From: Trichaptum fuscoviolaceum
Lineage: Eukaryota; Basidiomycota; Agaricomycetes; Hymenochaetales; Trichaptaceae
DNA: 64,000 bases
Assembly: GCA_910574455.1 (NCBI GenBank)
Contig: CAJSYZ010000004.1
Coordinates: 3,668,599-3,732,598, forward strand
Direction: 5' to 3'
Positions within the stretch are counted from its first letter, which is position 1. Each line of letters opens with the position of its first letter. Shown here piece after piece: positions 24,391 to 35,462 of the stretch. Below the pieces are notes generated by a model. It was not told the origin of the DNA and did not search any database. It saw only the letters and a list, made by a program, of their open reading frames with translations. Made by a program: the position numbers and the translations under genes.

Positions 24391-26831
24391 TCACTCGAGA
24401 AGACTTGTTTCGTCCGCGTTGAAGATTAACGTTGTGAAGAACCGTATGACTTCAAGAAAACCTTCGGCTCGGATAGCTGAAAGGAGAAAGATTATTAACG
24501 AATGCAACATGCTCTTGGTATCACCTATACCTACCTTCATTTACCGTATGCGCCCCATTGTAATGATCCGATGCGCCAACATGACCATAGCGATAAATAT
24601 ACTTGGTGAGATTCCAGTAGTGTCTCGTATCTGCGCACCGACTGTCAGTCGAAATGAGAAAATAATGAGCCTTATACGACGCACCAGTATTTCCTGTCGG
24701 GGATGATAAAAGTTAGTATGTAGTTGAGACGATATGGAGCTCATCACGTACCGAGCGATAAGCCAGGTGCAACAGCGTAGGTTGCATTCTGGAGGCTGGA
24801 CCTTTGAGAGCTTCCCAGAACCTGGAGGATAGTCCCAGACAGCAGCTCCCAGGGACCACTACCACTTGTGGGAGAGATGGGCGCCGGATTGAGTCCAGAG
24901 CCATAGGCGTCACTGAGGGTAAGATGTCCGAGAGCTCGGCCACTGGGTTTCGACGAGTTTCCAAAGGCATTAACTGATAGGTTGAAGCGATCGGCAATAG
25001 GCGCAACGATGTCCGCAAATCTCGCCTCGAGCTCCGCCACCGAGCTGGATAACAGACATCAGAAATGATATTCGAAAGGTAGATAAGCAGGCGGGTAAGA
25101 TTGACCTGTAATCGGCAATCCGATGATTCACTATCGCATGTACTAGCTCTGGTAGCGCATTTGATTTCACACCTCCCTGGATGATGTCGACAGCCTGTGT
25201 TGTTCCAGTGCTCGCTTTGAAGTCCTTATACAAATGTCCAAGCTCAACTTCGAGTTCCGCCAGGCTTTCGTCATCAGAGGAAGAGTCGATGATTAGCTTT
25301 TTGAGCGGAGAAGGCATGTCTACGCCCTGCTGGGCGAAGCACTGAATCTTTTGATAGTAGACGCCATCCCGTCGGAGTGTGAAGGGGTGGGGGTTATCCT
25401 CCAACTCCGTAATTAGTCTTGATAGGATACCAATTCCCTTTTATATGCCGTTAGAAGGAAGACAATGCACCAGGCGAAAAGTAGCTTACAGTATGAGCGG
25501 GTGGGACACTAGAATGTCCACCTGCTGTAGCGACCTCTACCTTTACGTCAAGTTTCCCCTTCTCCGCAACAGCAGGCGTGGAAAAGACGGTGCCAAACAA
25601 TTGGGAATAACCACCTATGCAGTCGTTTTGAGCGTACATGATCAACATGAAAGGGCTTACGCATTCTCTTACCGCCCTCGTCAACGAGTATGGAAAAAGC
25701 GTTTTCTCCGTACTTTTGTAAAAGGAAATCCCTAATTGCAGTAGCACCCTTCAAGGAATATTGTTCAGGTTGAGTATTTTAAGTTTGGGGGTTGCGGCTC
25801 ACAAAGACGCCTCCGTGCTCTTCGTCAATCCCGAATGCTAACACTATACTTCGTTGCGGTTTGAAACCAATTGCCAAGAGAGATTCGACTGTTGTTCTAA
25901 GAAAAAGAATAGGTAAAATATTGTTCTCATTAAATTGGCCAACTTACAATATTCCGGCAAGACCAGCCTTATCATCACAGCTCCCCCGACCCCATATCCA
26001 TTCGCCTGGCAGATAAGAGGGTTAAACGATTACAGAAATACAAGGGGCGTACCATCATAGTATCCGGAGAACGGTTCATGAATCCACTCGGAAGCAGTCT
26101 CACTGGCGATAGGAACGACATCTACGGAGGTCATGGATTAGCTGAGAATCCCTTGAAGGCCTCGTGCTGACCTTGATGAGCAGTCAAGAGGATGGGCTTC
26201 AGGCCCGCGTCCGATCCTTGCCAGTGGTAAATTAGAGCATAGGTATTGACCTTGGATACTTCCAATGTTGAATATCTGAGAATGTGGTAAATGGAAGCAA
26301 GAAAAATTTGATGCTTTAATGCGTACACTAATGTGAATCTGCTTTCAAGATACTCGTGAAGCGTTTGGAATGGTGCCCAGTGGTCCGGATCCTCGCTTGG
26401 GGGTTTTTCCTCGTCTTCAGTGACGGTGCTATGTCAGTGGTTAGCAAAGACAAGCAAGTACAGTAAATGAGAAATTATAGTTACGGGACACGAATTATTC
26501 CTCCAAGTGATTCAAAAGCGTGGGCTTTGAACTGGTCGGATTGATATAGCCGCTCGAGCTCGTCCAAGAGCTCAGAGTTTTCCGCAGGTTTGATTGGACT
26601 ACTTTGAGGACAAACATCAAGAACAGTCTCTGATTGTAGATTTCCCAGAGCTCTAAGGCGCGTTGTAGACCTTATCACGAAAGCAAGTGTGAAGGCAGCA
26701 CTCAAGGTTAATGCCAATCGGAGAAATCGTCCCTTCTTGCTCCGCCTTTTGTTGATCACAGGTTCTTCAAGTCCCTTACGTGCCGTCATTGGAATGAGAC
26801 CAGAGCCGCCATGAACTTGCTCTAAAGTCAT
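24391..26831 (-). CDS. Vacuolar carboxypeptidase S-like M20 metallopeptidase
   Basis: Zinc carboxypeptidase of the M20A family, like yeast CPS1, which releases C-terminal residues from peptides in the vacuole. It starts MTLEQVHGGSG at 26831, followed by a basic KKGRFLRL patch and one hydrophobic segment (LTLSAAFTLAFVI), a type II signal anchor. Landmarks in order: YALIYHWQGSD, ILLTAHQ (first His ligand), IDEEHGGVFGATAIRDF (catalytic/metal Glu pair), ATAGGHSSVPP, GNTDTRHYWN formed across an intron, and NGAHTVNEAIRAEGF with the last His ligand. It stops at 24391. At least ten short introns interrupt it. The end is 205 bases from the converging DUF6534-type gene. Family assignment is strong; some internal borders are approximate. 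Confidence 0.88.
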
Positions 26832-28276
26832 CTTTTACCTGGTCTGGTCGAGTTTCAACTTGAGGTTCACGTTCGAGAGGCAATAAGACGAAGCATTGAA
26901 TGCGAACCGACTCGAATGATAATTATATGATGCTGGGACTCTGGGACTGGATGGCGACAACGATAAGGCCATGGACGCCGGACGGAGTACGGAACTTGGA
27001 TAGCGTGAGACCGTTCAGCCTGAGGTAGACTCGTGTCCAGTAGTTACATGTGAATGTAACTACTGGACAACCTCCCAACCTCAAAAGATAAATTGCGACT
27101 GGCTACGAGTCTAAGCCTGAGGGAGAAATGCAACCATATACGGCTCTCTTACTAGCCAATTCCTTCTTACTTGATGGCTGGGAAAGTACGAGCACGGGAG
27201 GGCGTAATTGTCGAAAGGTCACTTGCAGATCGGCTGTTGCTGTGCTATCATTGCGGGCTGAGAGCTGGTGCTTGAGGATGAGGGAGGTCAAGAGGATGTG
27301 GGGCTTCGACGACCAGGGTGCCACTCCTTTATATCCTTGAGTTTGCGGTGAACAAACAGATGTTTTGGGCTTCTTATGATCTGGACGAGCTACAGTGTGC
27401 TCGGGATCCAAGACCGGTGGACTGAGAACAAATGTCGATGTTTATCACCGCATTCAACCAAGGCTCAGCGGTCAAGGCAAGTTTCCTGAAATAAATATTA
27501 TTGATAAGTGGTTTTCTTCACTCATGAATTAGTAGTAAGGGGCTGGACAAGGACTGACCTCCAACCGGTCAAACTGTGATGTAGACTTTGACGCCTCATG
27601 AGTAGCACGAATCTCGGTTTTCGATACATTTCCCAATATTATAGTACATATTGTTCAGAAATATAGATTCATAAAACATCTTCTCCAGTGAGTCAACTTG
27701 GGATAAAGGAAGTAAAGTTTCTTGCCAGTGACCATCTGCGTTCTTCGGCCGATGGCAACATGATTGACTGACCAACCCGGGCCGACTCGGACGTGCCGAC
27801 TTCAAGTTGCTTTATTTGGCTTCTAGTACTAGGACGTGATAGTCAACAGACACTACCAGTGTGATCATGATCATGATGTAATGGCGGCATTGCTTTTCAC
27901 GTAACGGTTTGTTCCTTTCTTTTTTTCTCCCCACTTACTTTTTGTTCATGCATCCATCCGGGTGGATGCGGAGCTATTTGTACTCGACTATTCACTGATA
28001 TTTATCTCGCGATTGGGAGTATACACAGCATCTTCTGTCTGCTCGAGGCTGTACGGTAAAACTTAATTGACTCGGGATCTACGGCGACATCGAAAAGGTC
28101 ACATTTTCCCTCTATTCTCGGAGTATCATTCTTGGAGTATCATTCTTGGAGTATCGACATAAATACAGCTCTACTGTATTCATCTAGGGTCTTGGTAGTA
28201 GGAAGCCGGTGTTGATCAGAGGTATTTTATATTAGACTCTTTGCTTCCGAGTTGACTCTTGATCCCCCACTCCGCC
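26832..28276. other. Intergenic, divergent promoters
   Basis: Separates the carboxypeptidase gene from the first 7-segment membrane protein gene. It contains the perfect hairpin at 27035-27068, three tandem copies of a TTGGAGTATCATTC-like unit at about 28119-28157, and the promoter-proximal segment (from about 27946) duplicated upstream of the second paralogue. The open frame at 27128-27340 has an ATG but no recognisable feature, so I leave it out. Confidence 0.4.
27035..27068. repeat. Perfect 15-bp inverted repeat with 4-base loop
   Basis: GTCCAGTAGTTACAT, loop GTGA, then ATGTAACTACTGGAC. The arms are exactly complementary over 15 bases. It sits about 200 bases upstream of the carboxypeptidase start codon. 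It could be a strong hairpin in a 5' UTR, a dyad binding site, or a footprint of a mobile element. Confidence 0.9.
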
Positions 28277-29381
28277 ATGTCGCTGAAGTACGCAGGTCTC
28301 TGTGCGCTCTTCAAAGTCGCTGAAGCATCCCATTCAATCCGTAGCGAGGATGGAGGCTTTCAAGGTGACTCTCTTGTAAAGGTGTGTTTGTACACTCTGC
28401 ACTTGTGGATATTGCCTGACCGTATACTTTCTAATTTCGAAGGCTACACTGTCTTTCTTATGCATTTATGCACTCCTATACCTCATCCTCACCGCTCTCT
28501 GCGCTTTTGTCCTTCTTAATAAGGCAGACAGACGTTCCGGGGTGTATGTAGCTCTTCTCCTGTCCCTATCGTTTGCTACTATTAGTACAGTTGCATCCGT
28601 CTTCAACTTCGTAATTCAGCAGAACGGTTTTTCTCTGCCCGAGTCGCTGTCAGGCTCAGGGCACGTCTTGCTGGCTCTCGCTGCGCTCACCAACCTTTTC
28701 GATGCTTGGTCCACTCCGCTCCTCTTCCTGTCCATCTGTCTGCTTATACGTGACCGCCACTTGGCGCTACAAAAGGCCCGCGCGATGAACTTCTTCCCAA
28801 TCGGCTTCTACGCCTTATTTGCTTTAAGTTTGATTTTTGGGACAACATCTGCAAGCCTATACCTGGATTACTTGTCAATCCTGTACTTCGGTCGTTTCCG
28901 TGATCATACGATCGCGTGGCTCAATCACAAGATCGTTCTCTACCTCGATTTGACGTATACCTTTTCATCACTGTGGTATTTTTCTGCGGGGGTCACTCTA
29001 CTCTATGCGGCCTTCGTATACAGGGAGATGCGCTGCCTCTCGCTCAACGACAAAGTAAGCGATTCAAGTACATCAAGTATTGGTCGACTATTTATCATCT
29101 ATTTCGTGCAGGTTTTACGGTATATACTCTTTGGAGTCGCGCCTGCATATGTTCTGCTGGCTGTGGAATCAATGATATTCACGATACTCACCTCTCCATC
29201 GGGAATCAAAGTCAATCCGCTCGATGCTATCCAGGTCGAATCGATAAACTTTACTTCCGTCTTCCTGGGCAACTTCTTCCATACCATCATCTACGGCATT
29301 ATGGTTGGGATCGGACTCAGCCGCAAGCTATGGTATGCAGAGCCGGCGGACATGATTCCTCGTGAGTTTCTGTTCTTCTAA
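28277..29381 (+). CDS. Seven-segment membrane protein, tandem paralogue A
   Basis: Function unknown. Exons 28277-28381, 28443-29054 and 29112-29381 give 328 aa. The start MSLKYAGLCALFKVAEA fits a signal peptide or first helix. About seven hydrophobic segments follow, for example FLCIYALLYLILTALCAF, VALLLSLSFATISTVASVF, FYALFALSLIFGTTSASL and ILFGVAPAYVLLAVESMIF, suggesting a 7-TM topology. The conserved loop CLLIRDRHLAL and the end PADMIPRE are shared with paralogue B. The last intron (29055-29111) is 57 bases, contains no in-frame stop and is a multiple of three, so retention would add 19 residues. Paralogue B has a 61-base, frame-breaking intron at the same site, which supports splicing here. 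Confidence 0.78.
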
Positions 29382-30150
29382 AAGCAATACGATATTCTAA
29401 ACCGAACGATTTCGACCAGTTTCTGGCTAGCAACATGTCGCGGTTGGCCGGGACCTTACACCAACGATATACGAGCTTCATTTGACTACATACATGTACA
29501 ACCTGGCTGCCTTAAAACTGACCTTAGCATGAAATAGTGTCTTATCGACGATTGCATTTGCGCGCGTATACAATAAAGCACTAGAAGCATGGTGGCAACA
29601 CGGAAAGAATCCAATGTCGAGCGAGAAGTTGTGAAGAGCAGCAGGGGCTTAGCATCGACTGAGCGGACACAATAATCTGAGTGGGCCCCGCGCCCGAGAC
29701 TTTATAAGAGCGAACGAGTACCAGTGATGCGACTGAGCAGCATAAGGTAACTGGCTGGTTCAGTCAGCCCTCTCCCTAGTCAGAAATCCAACCAGGCTGG
29801 AGGACATGGGCAGGAGGCTGGAATCGTGCACGGTGTAGCTGACATGTGCTGTAGCCAAGAATAAAATTTGTTGGTGACAATGTGTTAATCCATATCTCTG
29901 ATTTTCTTTTTTCTTTCATTCCTTTTTCTCCGATTCTTTTTAGGTTTAATGTTAAGATTACATGTATATTCAGTAAAGCCAGTTCAGTTGAAGGGCAGGA
30001 GACACATTGTGAGTGGGCACGAACAAATTATGATCAGCACAACCAATGAGGGCCCGACTTCAAACCACTGTCGGTCACCGACCTTCGAGTTCAAGTTGTG
30101 TCAAAATAAGATTTTCTCGGCACCTCGGCATTTTCTCGGGCTCACGATGC

Positions 30151-30209
30151 CACTGGCACTCACTGGCAGCCGGCGGCGGCGGCGGCGGCTGGCAGCCTGA
30201 GTGCCAGTG
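30151..30209. repeat. GC-rich hairpin with 12-bp arms around a GGC run
   Basis: CACTGGCACTCA at 30151-30162 is exactly complementary to TGAGTGCCAGTG at 30198-30209. The 35 bases between hold a CGG/GGC trinucleotide run flanked by CTGGCAGCC and GGCTGGCAGCC. The same words (CACTGGC, GGCAGCCTGAG) are abundant in the mobile-element province 8-30 kb to the right, so this looks like a solitary member of that repeat family. Confidence 0.85.
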
Positions 30210-30758
30210 TAGATTTGGACTCCGATAAAAACTTTGCCACTGGAGTGATACATCTGCTGCTCAGCTATTAAACCTCCATCCCTAATCTTTCTGCCAAATT
30301 ATCTCCAAGAACTCTGTTGAACACGGCCGTGTCCTCTTGGAAATGTGTGCCGGCTTGAGACTCGTGTTCCATGCGAAGACAGAGATATAAATACGTTTCA
30401 GCGCTAGCGCTGTCTGTTCAGGCATTCATCCGGTGGATACGGAGCTATTTGTACTCAACTGTTCGTTAACAGTTATTAGATATTTTCTAGATTGAGAGTA
30501 TACACGGCACATACTGCTTGCCCAAGGCTGTACGCAACACATAGTTGACTCTGGATCTACGGCGACATCAAAAAGGACATATTTCTCCTCTATTTTTAGA
30601 GTATTGACATAAATACAACTGCTACCCTACTACACTGGCATGCATCTACTGGGGATTTGATGCTGGGAAGCCCAGGACCCGCCTTTATCAGAGGAGGATC
30701 ATTACATAAACCAATTAGCTCTTTGCTTCGGACTTGTCTTTTGATCCCCTACACCACT

Positions 30759-31885
30759 ATGTCGCTGACTCGGAAGTACGCAATTATCTGTGCTCTGTGC
30801 ACCTTTGTGGACGCAGCCGTTTTGAAGCGCACTGGTTCTGGAGGCTTCATAGCTGACTCTTTCATTAAGGTATGTTAGTAATCTTCAGACTCTGGGCACC
30901 GTCTGATCAGTTGCTGTATCATTTGAATCAAAGGCAGAACTATCTTTCTTTTGCATATATGCATTCCTATACGCCATCCTCACGGCTTTTTGCATCTTCA
31001 TCGTTCTGAAGAAGGCTGGGAGGTGTTCTGATGCGGTGTATATCACTCTCCTCGTGTCCTTGTCGTGTTTGTCTATCAGTACGGTTACCTCCGTCTTCAA
31101 CTTCGTAATTCAGCAGCACGGCATCACTCTACCCAATTCATCAGCCGCAGGACATATTCTGCTGGCTCTCGCTGCGCTCATCGAACTTTTCGCCGCTTGG
31201 TCTCATCCATTCCTCTTCCTTTCCATCTGCCTGCTCATACGTGATCGCCATTTGGCGCTACCAAGGACCCATATCTCGAGTGTCTTCCCAATCGCTTTCT
31301 ACGCCTTGTTCGCTATCAGTATGGTCTTCGGGACCGTAGCGGTAGGCCTTCACTTAGATTACTTGTCGATCATATACATCGGAGATTGGCTTAATAGTCA
31401 TACAATCGCGCAGCTCAATCACAAGTTCGCTGTCTTCTTCGACTTGTCATATACCTCTTCGTCACTTTGGTACTTGTCCGCGGTGGTCGCTTCATTGTAT
31501 GCGACCTATGTCTATAGGGAAATGCGCCGCCTCTCGCTTAATGCCAGTGATGAAGTACTAAGCACCTCAAATATTTATTACCATTCACCATTGATTTCTT
31601 ATTATTTTGGCTCAGATTATGCAGACTGTGCTCTTTGGCGTTATACCTGCATACATCCTTCTGGCTGTGGAAGGAATAATAATTACGATAATATCTGCTC
31701 CGGGCGTGGTTAAGTTCAAGGACATCACCCAGGTTGAGGCAATAGATCTATCGTCGGTCCTGTTGTCCAACCTCTTCCGCACGGTCATGTACGGAATTAT
31801 GCTTGCGATTGGGTTTAGCCACAACACACGGCTTACTAGGCCAGCGGACATGATTCCCCGTGAGTTATCATACTCCAATAAGTAA
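30759..31885 (+). CDS. Seven-segment membrane protein, tandem paralogue B
   Basis: Paralogue of the gene at 28277. Exons 30759-30869, 30934-31554 and 31616-31885 give 333 aa with matching phases and intron positions. It begins MSLTRKYAIICALCTFVDA and ends PADMIPRELSYSNK. Shared landmarks include FCIYAFLYAILTAFCIF, SVFNFVIQQHG, CLLIRDRHLAL and VIPAYILLAVEGIII. About seven hydrophobic segments suggest a 7-TM protein. The last intron (31555-31615) is 61 bases and breaks the frame if retained. Function is not known to me. The 3' neighbour, the MDR oxidoreductase gene, converges on it with a 474-base gap in which I see nothing else. Confidence 0.78.
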
Positions 31886-32359
31886 TGCGCCTTGCTAAAG
31901 CGAGAGAGTCAAATAGTTTCAGGCTAGGACTCCCGTCTCACAAGTCTTTGAGGCGGTCGTTCAACCCCCTATTCTCCCTCCCTATCCCTACTATCTCATC
32001 ATAGAGGAGAAATGGGAAGTTTAATTTCATCACCAACTTAGTGATGCTTTATAGCACCGCATGACCAGTTTACCGTTTGTTCCTTCCTTCTCTTCACATT
32101 ACGGATTTGCCGTTGTAGTAAGTCAGCGATCGGGCGAAAGATATGAGGCGCTGATGTCAGTTATACATACGAATCCATACTTGTGACCTATACTCCTTGC
32201 TAAAAGGAACCACGCTGAATTTGAGATCCTGAGAGCATCAATCTCCAGGCGTCGTTGCAGGAAGAACGGGAAGAGTAATGCTCCCAATAAGAGCCAGAAT
32301 GATTATATGGATTATCATCACTTAAATTTAGAATTCCGTATTTACCGGACTGCCTTTGC

Positions 32360-33802
32360 TCAAGGGACACTGGCTACCATCTTCTCCGAATGTTCTCCCT
32401 TCATCAGCTTCGTTAGAGCGTCCGGAACGTCCTCAAGGTTCCCGACATTCGTCACCTGCAGCGGTTTGACCTCACCCTTCTCGAACAGCGCTGTAGCCAA
32501 CTTCGCCCAGCGTGCAAAGCACGGGCGATCGGCGGGCGTCGCTGGCAACGTAACCCCGGGGCCGAACGACACGTCTTGTCCGTTCAGAGTGTACGCGATT
32601 GTGGCATCAGTCTTCACGTCCGTCCTCGCGGGCTCGCCGAGATCAAAGAGCAGGCAGATGAGGTGACCACCAGCGGGCGAGAATGCTTTTTGCGCAATTT
32701 GTATGGAGCCGTTCTCCGAGATACTTTAAGTCATGCATGAGCGATGTGACTGAACAGCGGTAACAAGTAGACACATACCAATCAAGCCCATATACGATTG
32801 AATCGTTGGTTCCAGCCTTAAGCTTTTGGACCACGTCCGAATCCTACTCACAAAAAGTATAGGTCAGTATCAATTAAGTAAACTAATGTAAACTCTGGTT
32901 TTAATACAAAGGAACGCATCCGTACCTTATAATCTACTACTAAATCCGCGCCAAGTGCTTTAAGCTTGTCCCAGTTCTTCTTGGACGCCGTGGTCGCCAC
33001 CTTGAGGCCACTGAGCTTTGCAAGTTGAATGGCGAATCGGCCAACGGATGTGTTCTGCAAGTTGTAAGAGTCAGGAGAATAGCAATAACAGCATGCTGGG
33101 AGGGGGGGGGATGAATTAGCAAGATACGTACGCCACTCCAGATGAGGATCCACTCCCCGTTGAGCTTCGCAGGTGGCTCGGGGAGACCGAGACGAAGGTA
33201 CAATGATTGAACGGCAGTCATAAATGGAATAGGGATCGATGCGGCTTCATCCGCTGAGATGTTCGAGGGCACGATAGACGTTAGGTCCCAGTCCATCGGG
33301 ACGAGTCTATAACACAAGACAATAATGTCCGTAGATTAGTATATTATAACCTAAGCGTCGATAGAAGATAAGGGAACGTACTCCGCGAATGCACCCCGTT
33401 CTTCACTTACGCCTCCTCGCATGAACCCCCACCGTAGCTCCCCGACGTGGACTTCATGATCCGGTACTTCCGACCCCAGTTGCACAACCTCACCTACGAA
33501 GTCGCAGCCGAGGATCTGACCCGCAGCCGAGATAAAATGAAGGTGCTATATGCAATCATCAGTACTGCATCGCCTGGTCTTAAAACGCATAGAAGGTCAT
33601 CATTTACCTTCCAATCTGAAGTTGAATAGGCGGATAGTAACATGATTAGTGATCTGGCTGCTAGTGAGATGGATTACGACACACCTGTAGGGTTCAATCC
33701 AATCGTCTTCGTCTTCAGCAGGATCTCGTTCGCCTTCAACGCCGGTGTCGTCTTATCGACAATCTTCAGCGTCTTGTCCTCTTGAACAACAGCAGCTTTC
33801 AT
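32360..33802 (-). CDS. MDR-family oxidoreductase, enoyl-reductase/ToxD-like
   Basis: Predicted NADPH-dependent medium-chain dehydrogenase/reductase without zinc, of the fungal trans-acting enoyl reductase / ToxD type. It starts MKAAVVQEDKTLKIVDK at 33802. The GroES-like half contains LGCDFVGEVVQLG. The Rossmann nucleotide-binding motif, formed across an intron, is WSGNTSVGRFAIQLAKLSG, followed by TTASKKNWDKLKALGADLVVDYK. The C-terminal half has FARWAKLATALFEKGEVKPL and GNLEDVPDALTKLMKGEHSEKMV, as in the family. It stops at 32360. About six short introns occur; one near 33100 carries an unusual run of G. No neighbouring polyketide synthase is visible, so a pathway role cannot be inferred. Confidence 0.82.
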
Positions 33803-35462
33803 ATTGGTGGTAAGTGATCAGTGGCACAGTTAGGGATGGAGGGACAGAAGCGACAGCAGCAAGACCTGCTGAGCATTATATCCCTCCGGGAGCATCGAAA
33901 GATGAAATCAAATTCCGGAACCAGACAACAATATTGTATGGTAAGATGACCAGGGTAAGCAAACACGACCTGAGGCTTCACCTCTTCTCCAAGGCCCTTG
34001 CGTCTCCCAACCAGTACGATGATTCCAATACATCAATCACGTTTTCCTCTAAGAGAAGCCAACAATGAAATGCAGAATCCAGATATCCACAATCATGCAA
34101 AGGCACTATATAGTTGTCTGCAAATGTCAGCAAGGTGCATTTCAAATGATAGGGTGATGAACGTCGATAAGACAAGCCGAGCCTGGAGTCAGCTCTCACG
34201 AATGTATGTATTTTGCATCCGCACGTACCGTTCTAAGCGGAAGATCGATAGTTTCTTCCTGAAGAAGACAACATTATTAGATGCACTAAGGTACGGAACA
34301 AATCAAATTGATATGGCGGATGGGGAATGATGTCGAATAGTTTAAATAGCCAGAAGATGAAAATAACGACATCAGCTTCGCCAGGATATCTCGTTCTTTG
34401 TGACCGTTACCATTCGTCTTCGAGGGGGAGGACAAGCGCTGGGGTATGCTGTGGGTTCAGTCTAGAAAGGGATACTGGAACAAGACGAAGTCATGGACAT
34501 CACGACGCGAGTGAGCCAATTCCAAAATCACTAATACTGTTGAGATGAAGAGGACCGTTAAAACACCCGCTTGGGCGGTTGGCATGCTCGTCTTGGTTCA
34601 TTTAAACCATCGGAAGTACTGTAATTGAAAGACGCGTCGACCTCCAGATTCTGTAGTCCGAAAGCATTACTGAAAGCCCTCGCCTGATAGCCAGATTTAG
34701 AGAAGCCAGTCTTATAGGCCTAGCAAAAGACACAGGGCTGTGATAAACGATGCGTGAACTGGTTAACGAAGAGGCTGCTAAGCGAGAGAGAGACCGTCAC
34801 CCACTTCAACTTGAGGTTAAAGTTCTAAGTTATTGAAACTCCGACTCAATATTCGCTACATCAGGGAATCTTCTTTTTCACTTAAGGTTACTTAAACGGT
34901 CTGAAATTTACTGAAGCCCTGGGAAGTGAAATTCTACTGATTTACTGATTTCAGGCATGTGGTTTCATTATTCAGGAAGGGGCCTGCTGAAATCAGTGCC
35001 GTCGACTTAAATCAGTACTTCAGGCATTCAGTCTTCAGCATTCAAGCATATCAGAAGTTTTTTTCTGGCATTCGAATTGCAGTGCTCAAGTGTATAAGTT
35101 TGTAAGGGGTTCAAGTAGTTCATTCCATAAGTAATTCATCATTTAATCATATAAGCAGACTTTTTTGTCTGTCGGTTTGCAGTACTCAAGCGTGTAAGTG
35201 CGTAAGAGGTTCCAGAATTACTTCATTTCCACAAGTAATTTAAGACAATAAGTAGAAATCAGTGCATCAGTGTCACGGTCCCTCAGTAGCTACACCACGG
35301 CATCCTGAACCAGATTGTATTTTGCCACTTCTGCCTCGCTGGCAGGCTGTTCCTCGGCATATTCAGAGAACGAATGCCACTGCAAGTTGATGGTAGTAAG
35401 AGCTTGAATACAGTGGCGGGGTGATGGGTCAAAGCCGAAGCTCACCAGAGATCGACCTGCTC
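33803..35462. other. Gene-free stretch with repeats
   Basis: No supported gene. The first part should hold the promoter of the MDR gene. From about 34880 the sequence is rich in short ATCAGT / ACTGAT and TTCAGGCATT repeats in both orientations, then comes an imperfect tandem duplication at about 35050-35250. This may be the left edge of the mobile-element province. Confidence 0.4.
35050..35250. repeat. Imperfect tandem duplication of about 100 bases
   Basis: Two diverged units share landmarks in the same order: a run of T preceding CTGGCATTCG / GTCTGTCGGT, then TTGCAGTGCTCAAGTGTATAAG / TTGCAGTACTCAAGCGTGTAAG-like sequence, then GTAAGGGGTTC / GTAAGAGGTTC, then CATAAGTAATTCA / CACAAGTAATTTA. 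Such subterminal tandem repeats are common in large DNA transposons. Confidence 0.65.

Larger units (their letters stand above)
27946..31885 (+). repeat. Tandem duplication: promoter plus gene, two copies
   Basis: The segment upstream of gene A (about 27946-28276) and that upstream of gene B (about 30421-30758) share diverged sequence in the same order: a GGTGGATxCGGAGCTATTTGTACTC block, GGGAGTATACACAGCA / GAGAGTATACACGGCA, then GGATCTACGGCGACATC. The genes that follow are colinear, with the same three-exon structure. The duplicated unit is about 2.5 kb, and regulatory DNA was copied with the gene. Divergence is substantial, so the event is not recent. Confidence 0.75.

Noticed and set aside
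27128..27340. 70-codon ATG frame in the intergenic region
   Set aside because: No domain, no splice partners, and in a region explained by promoters and repeats.
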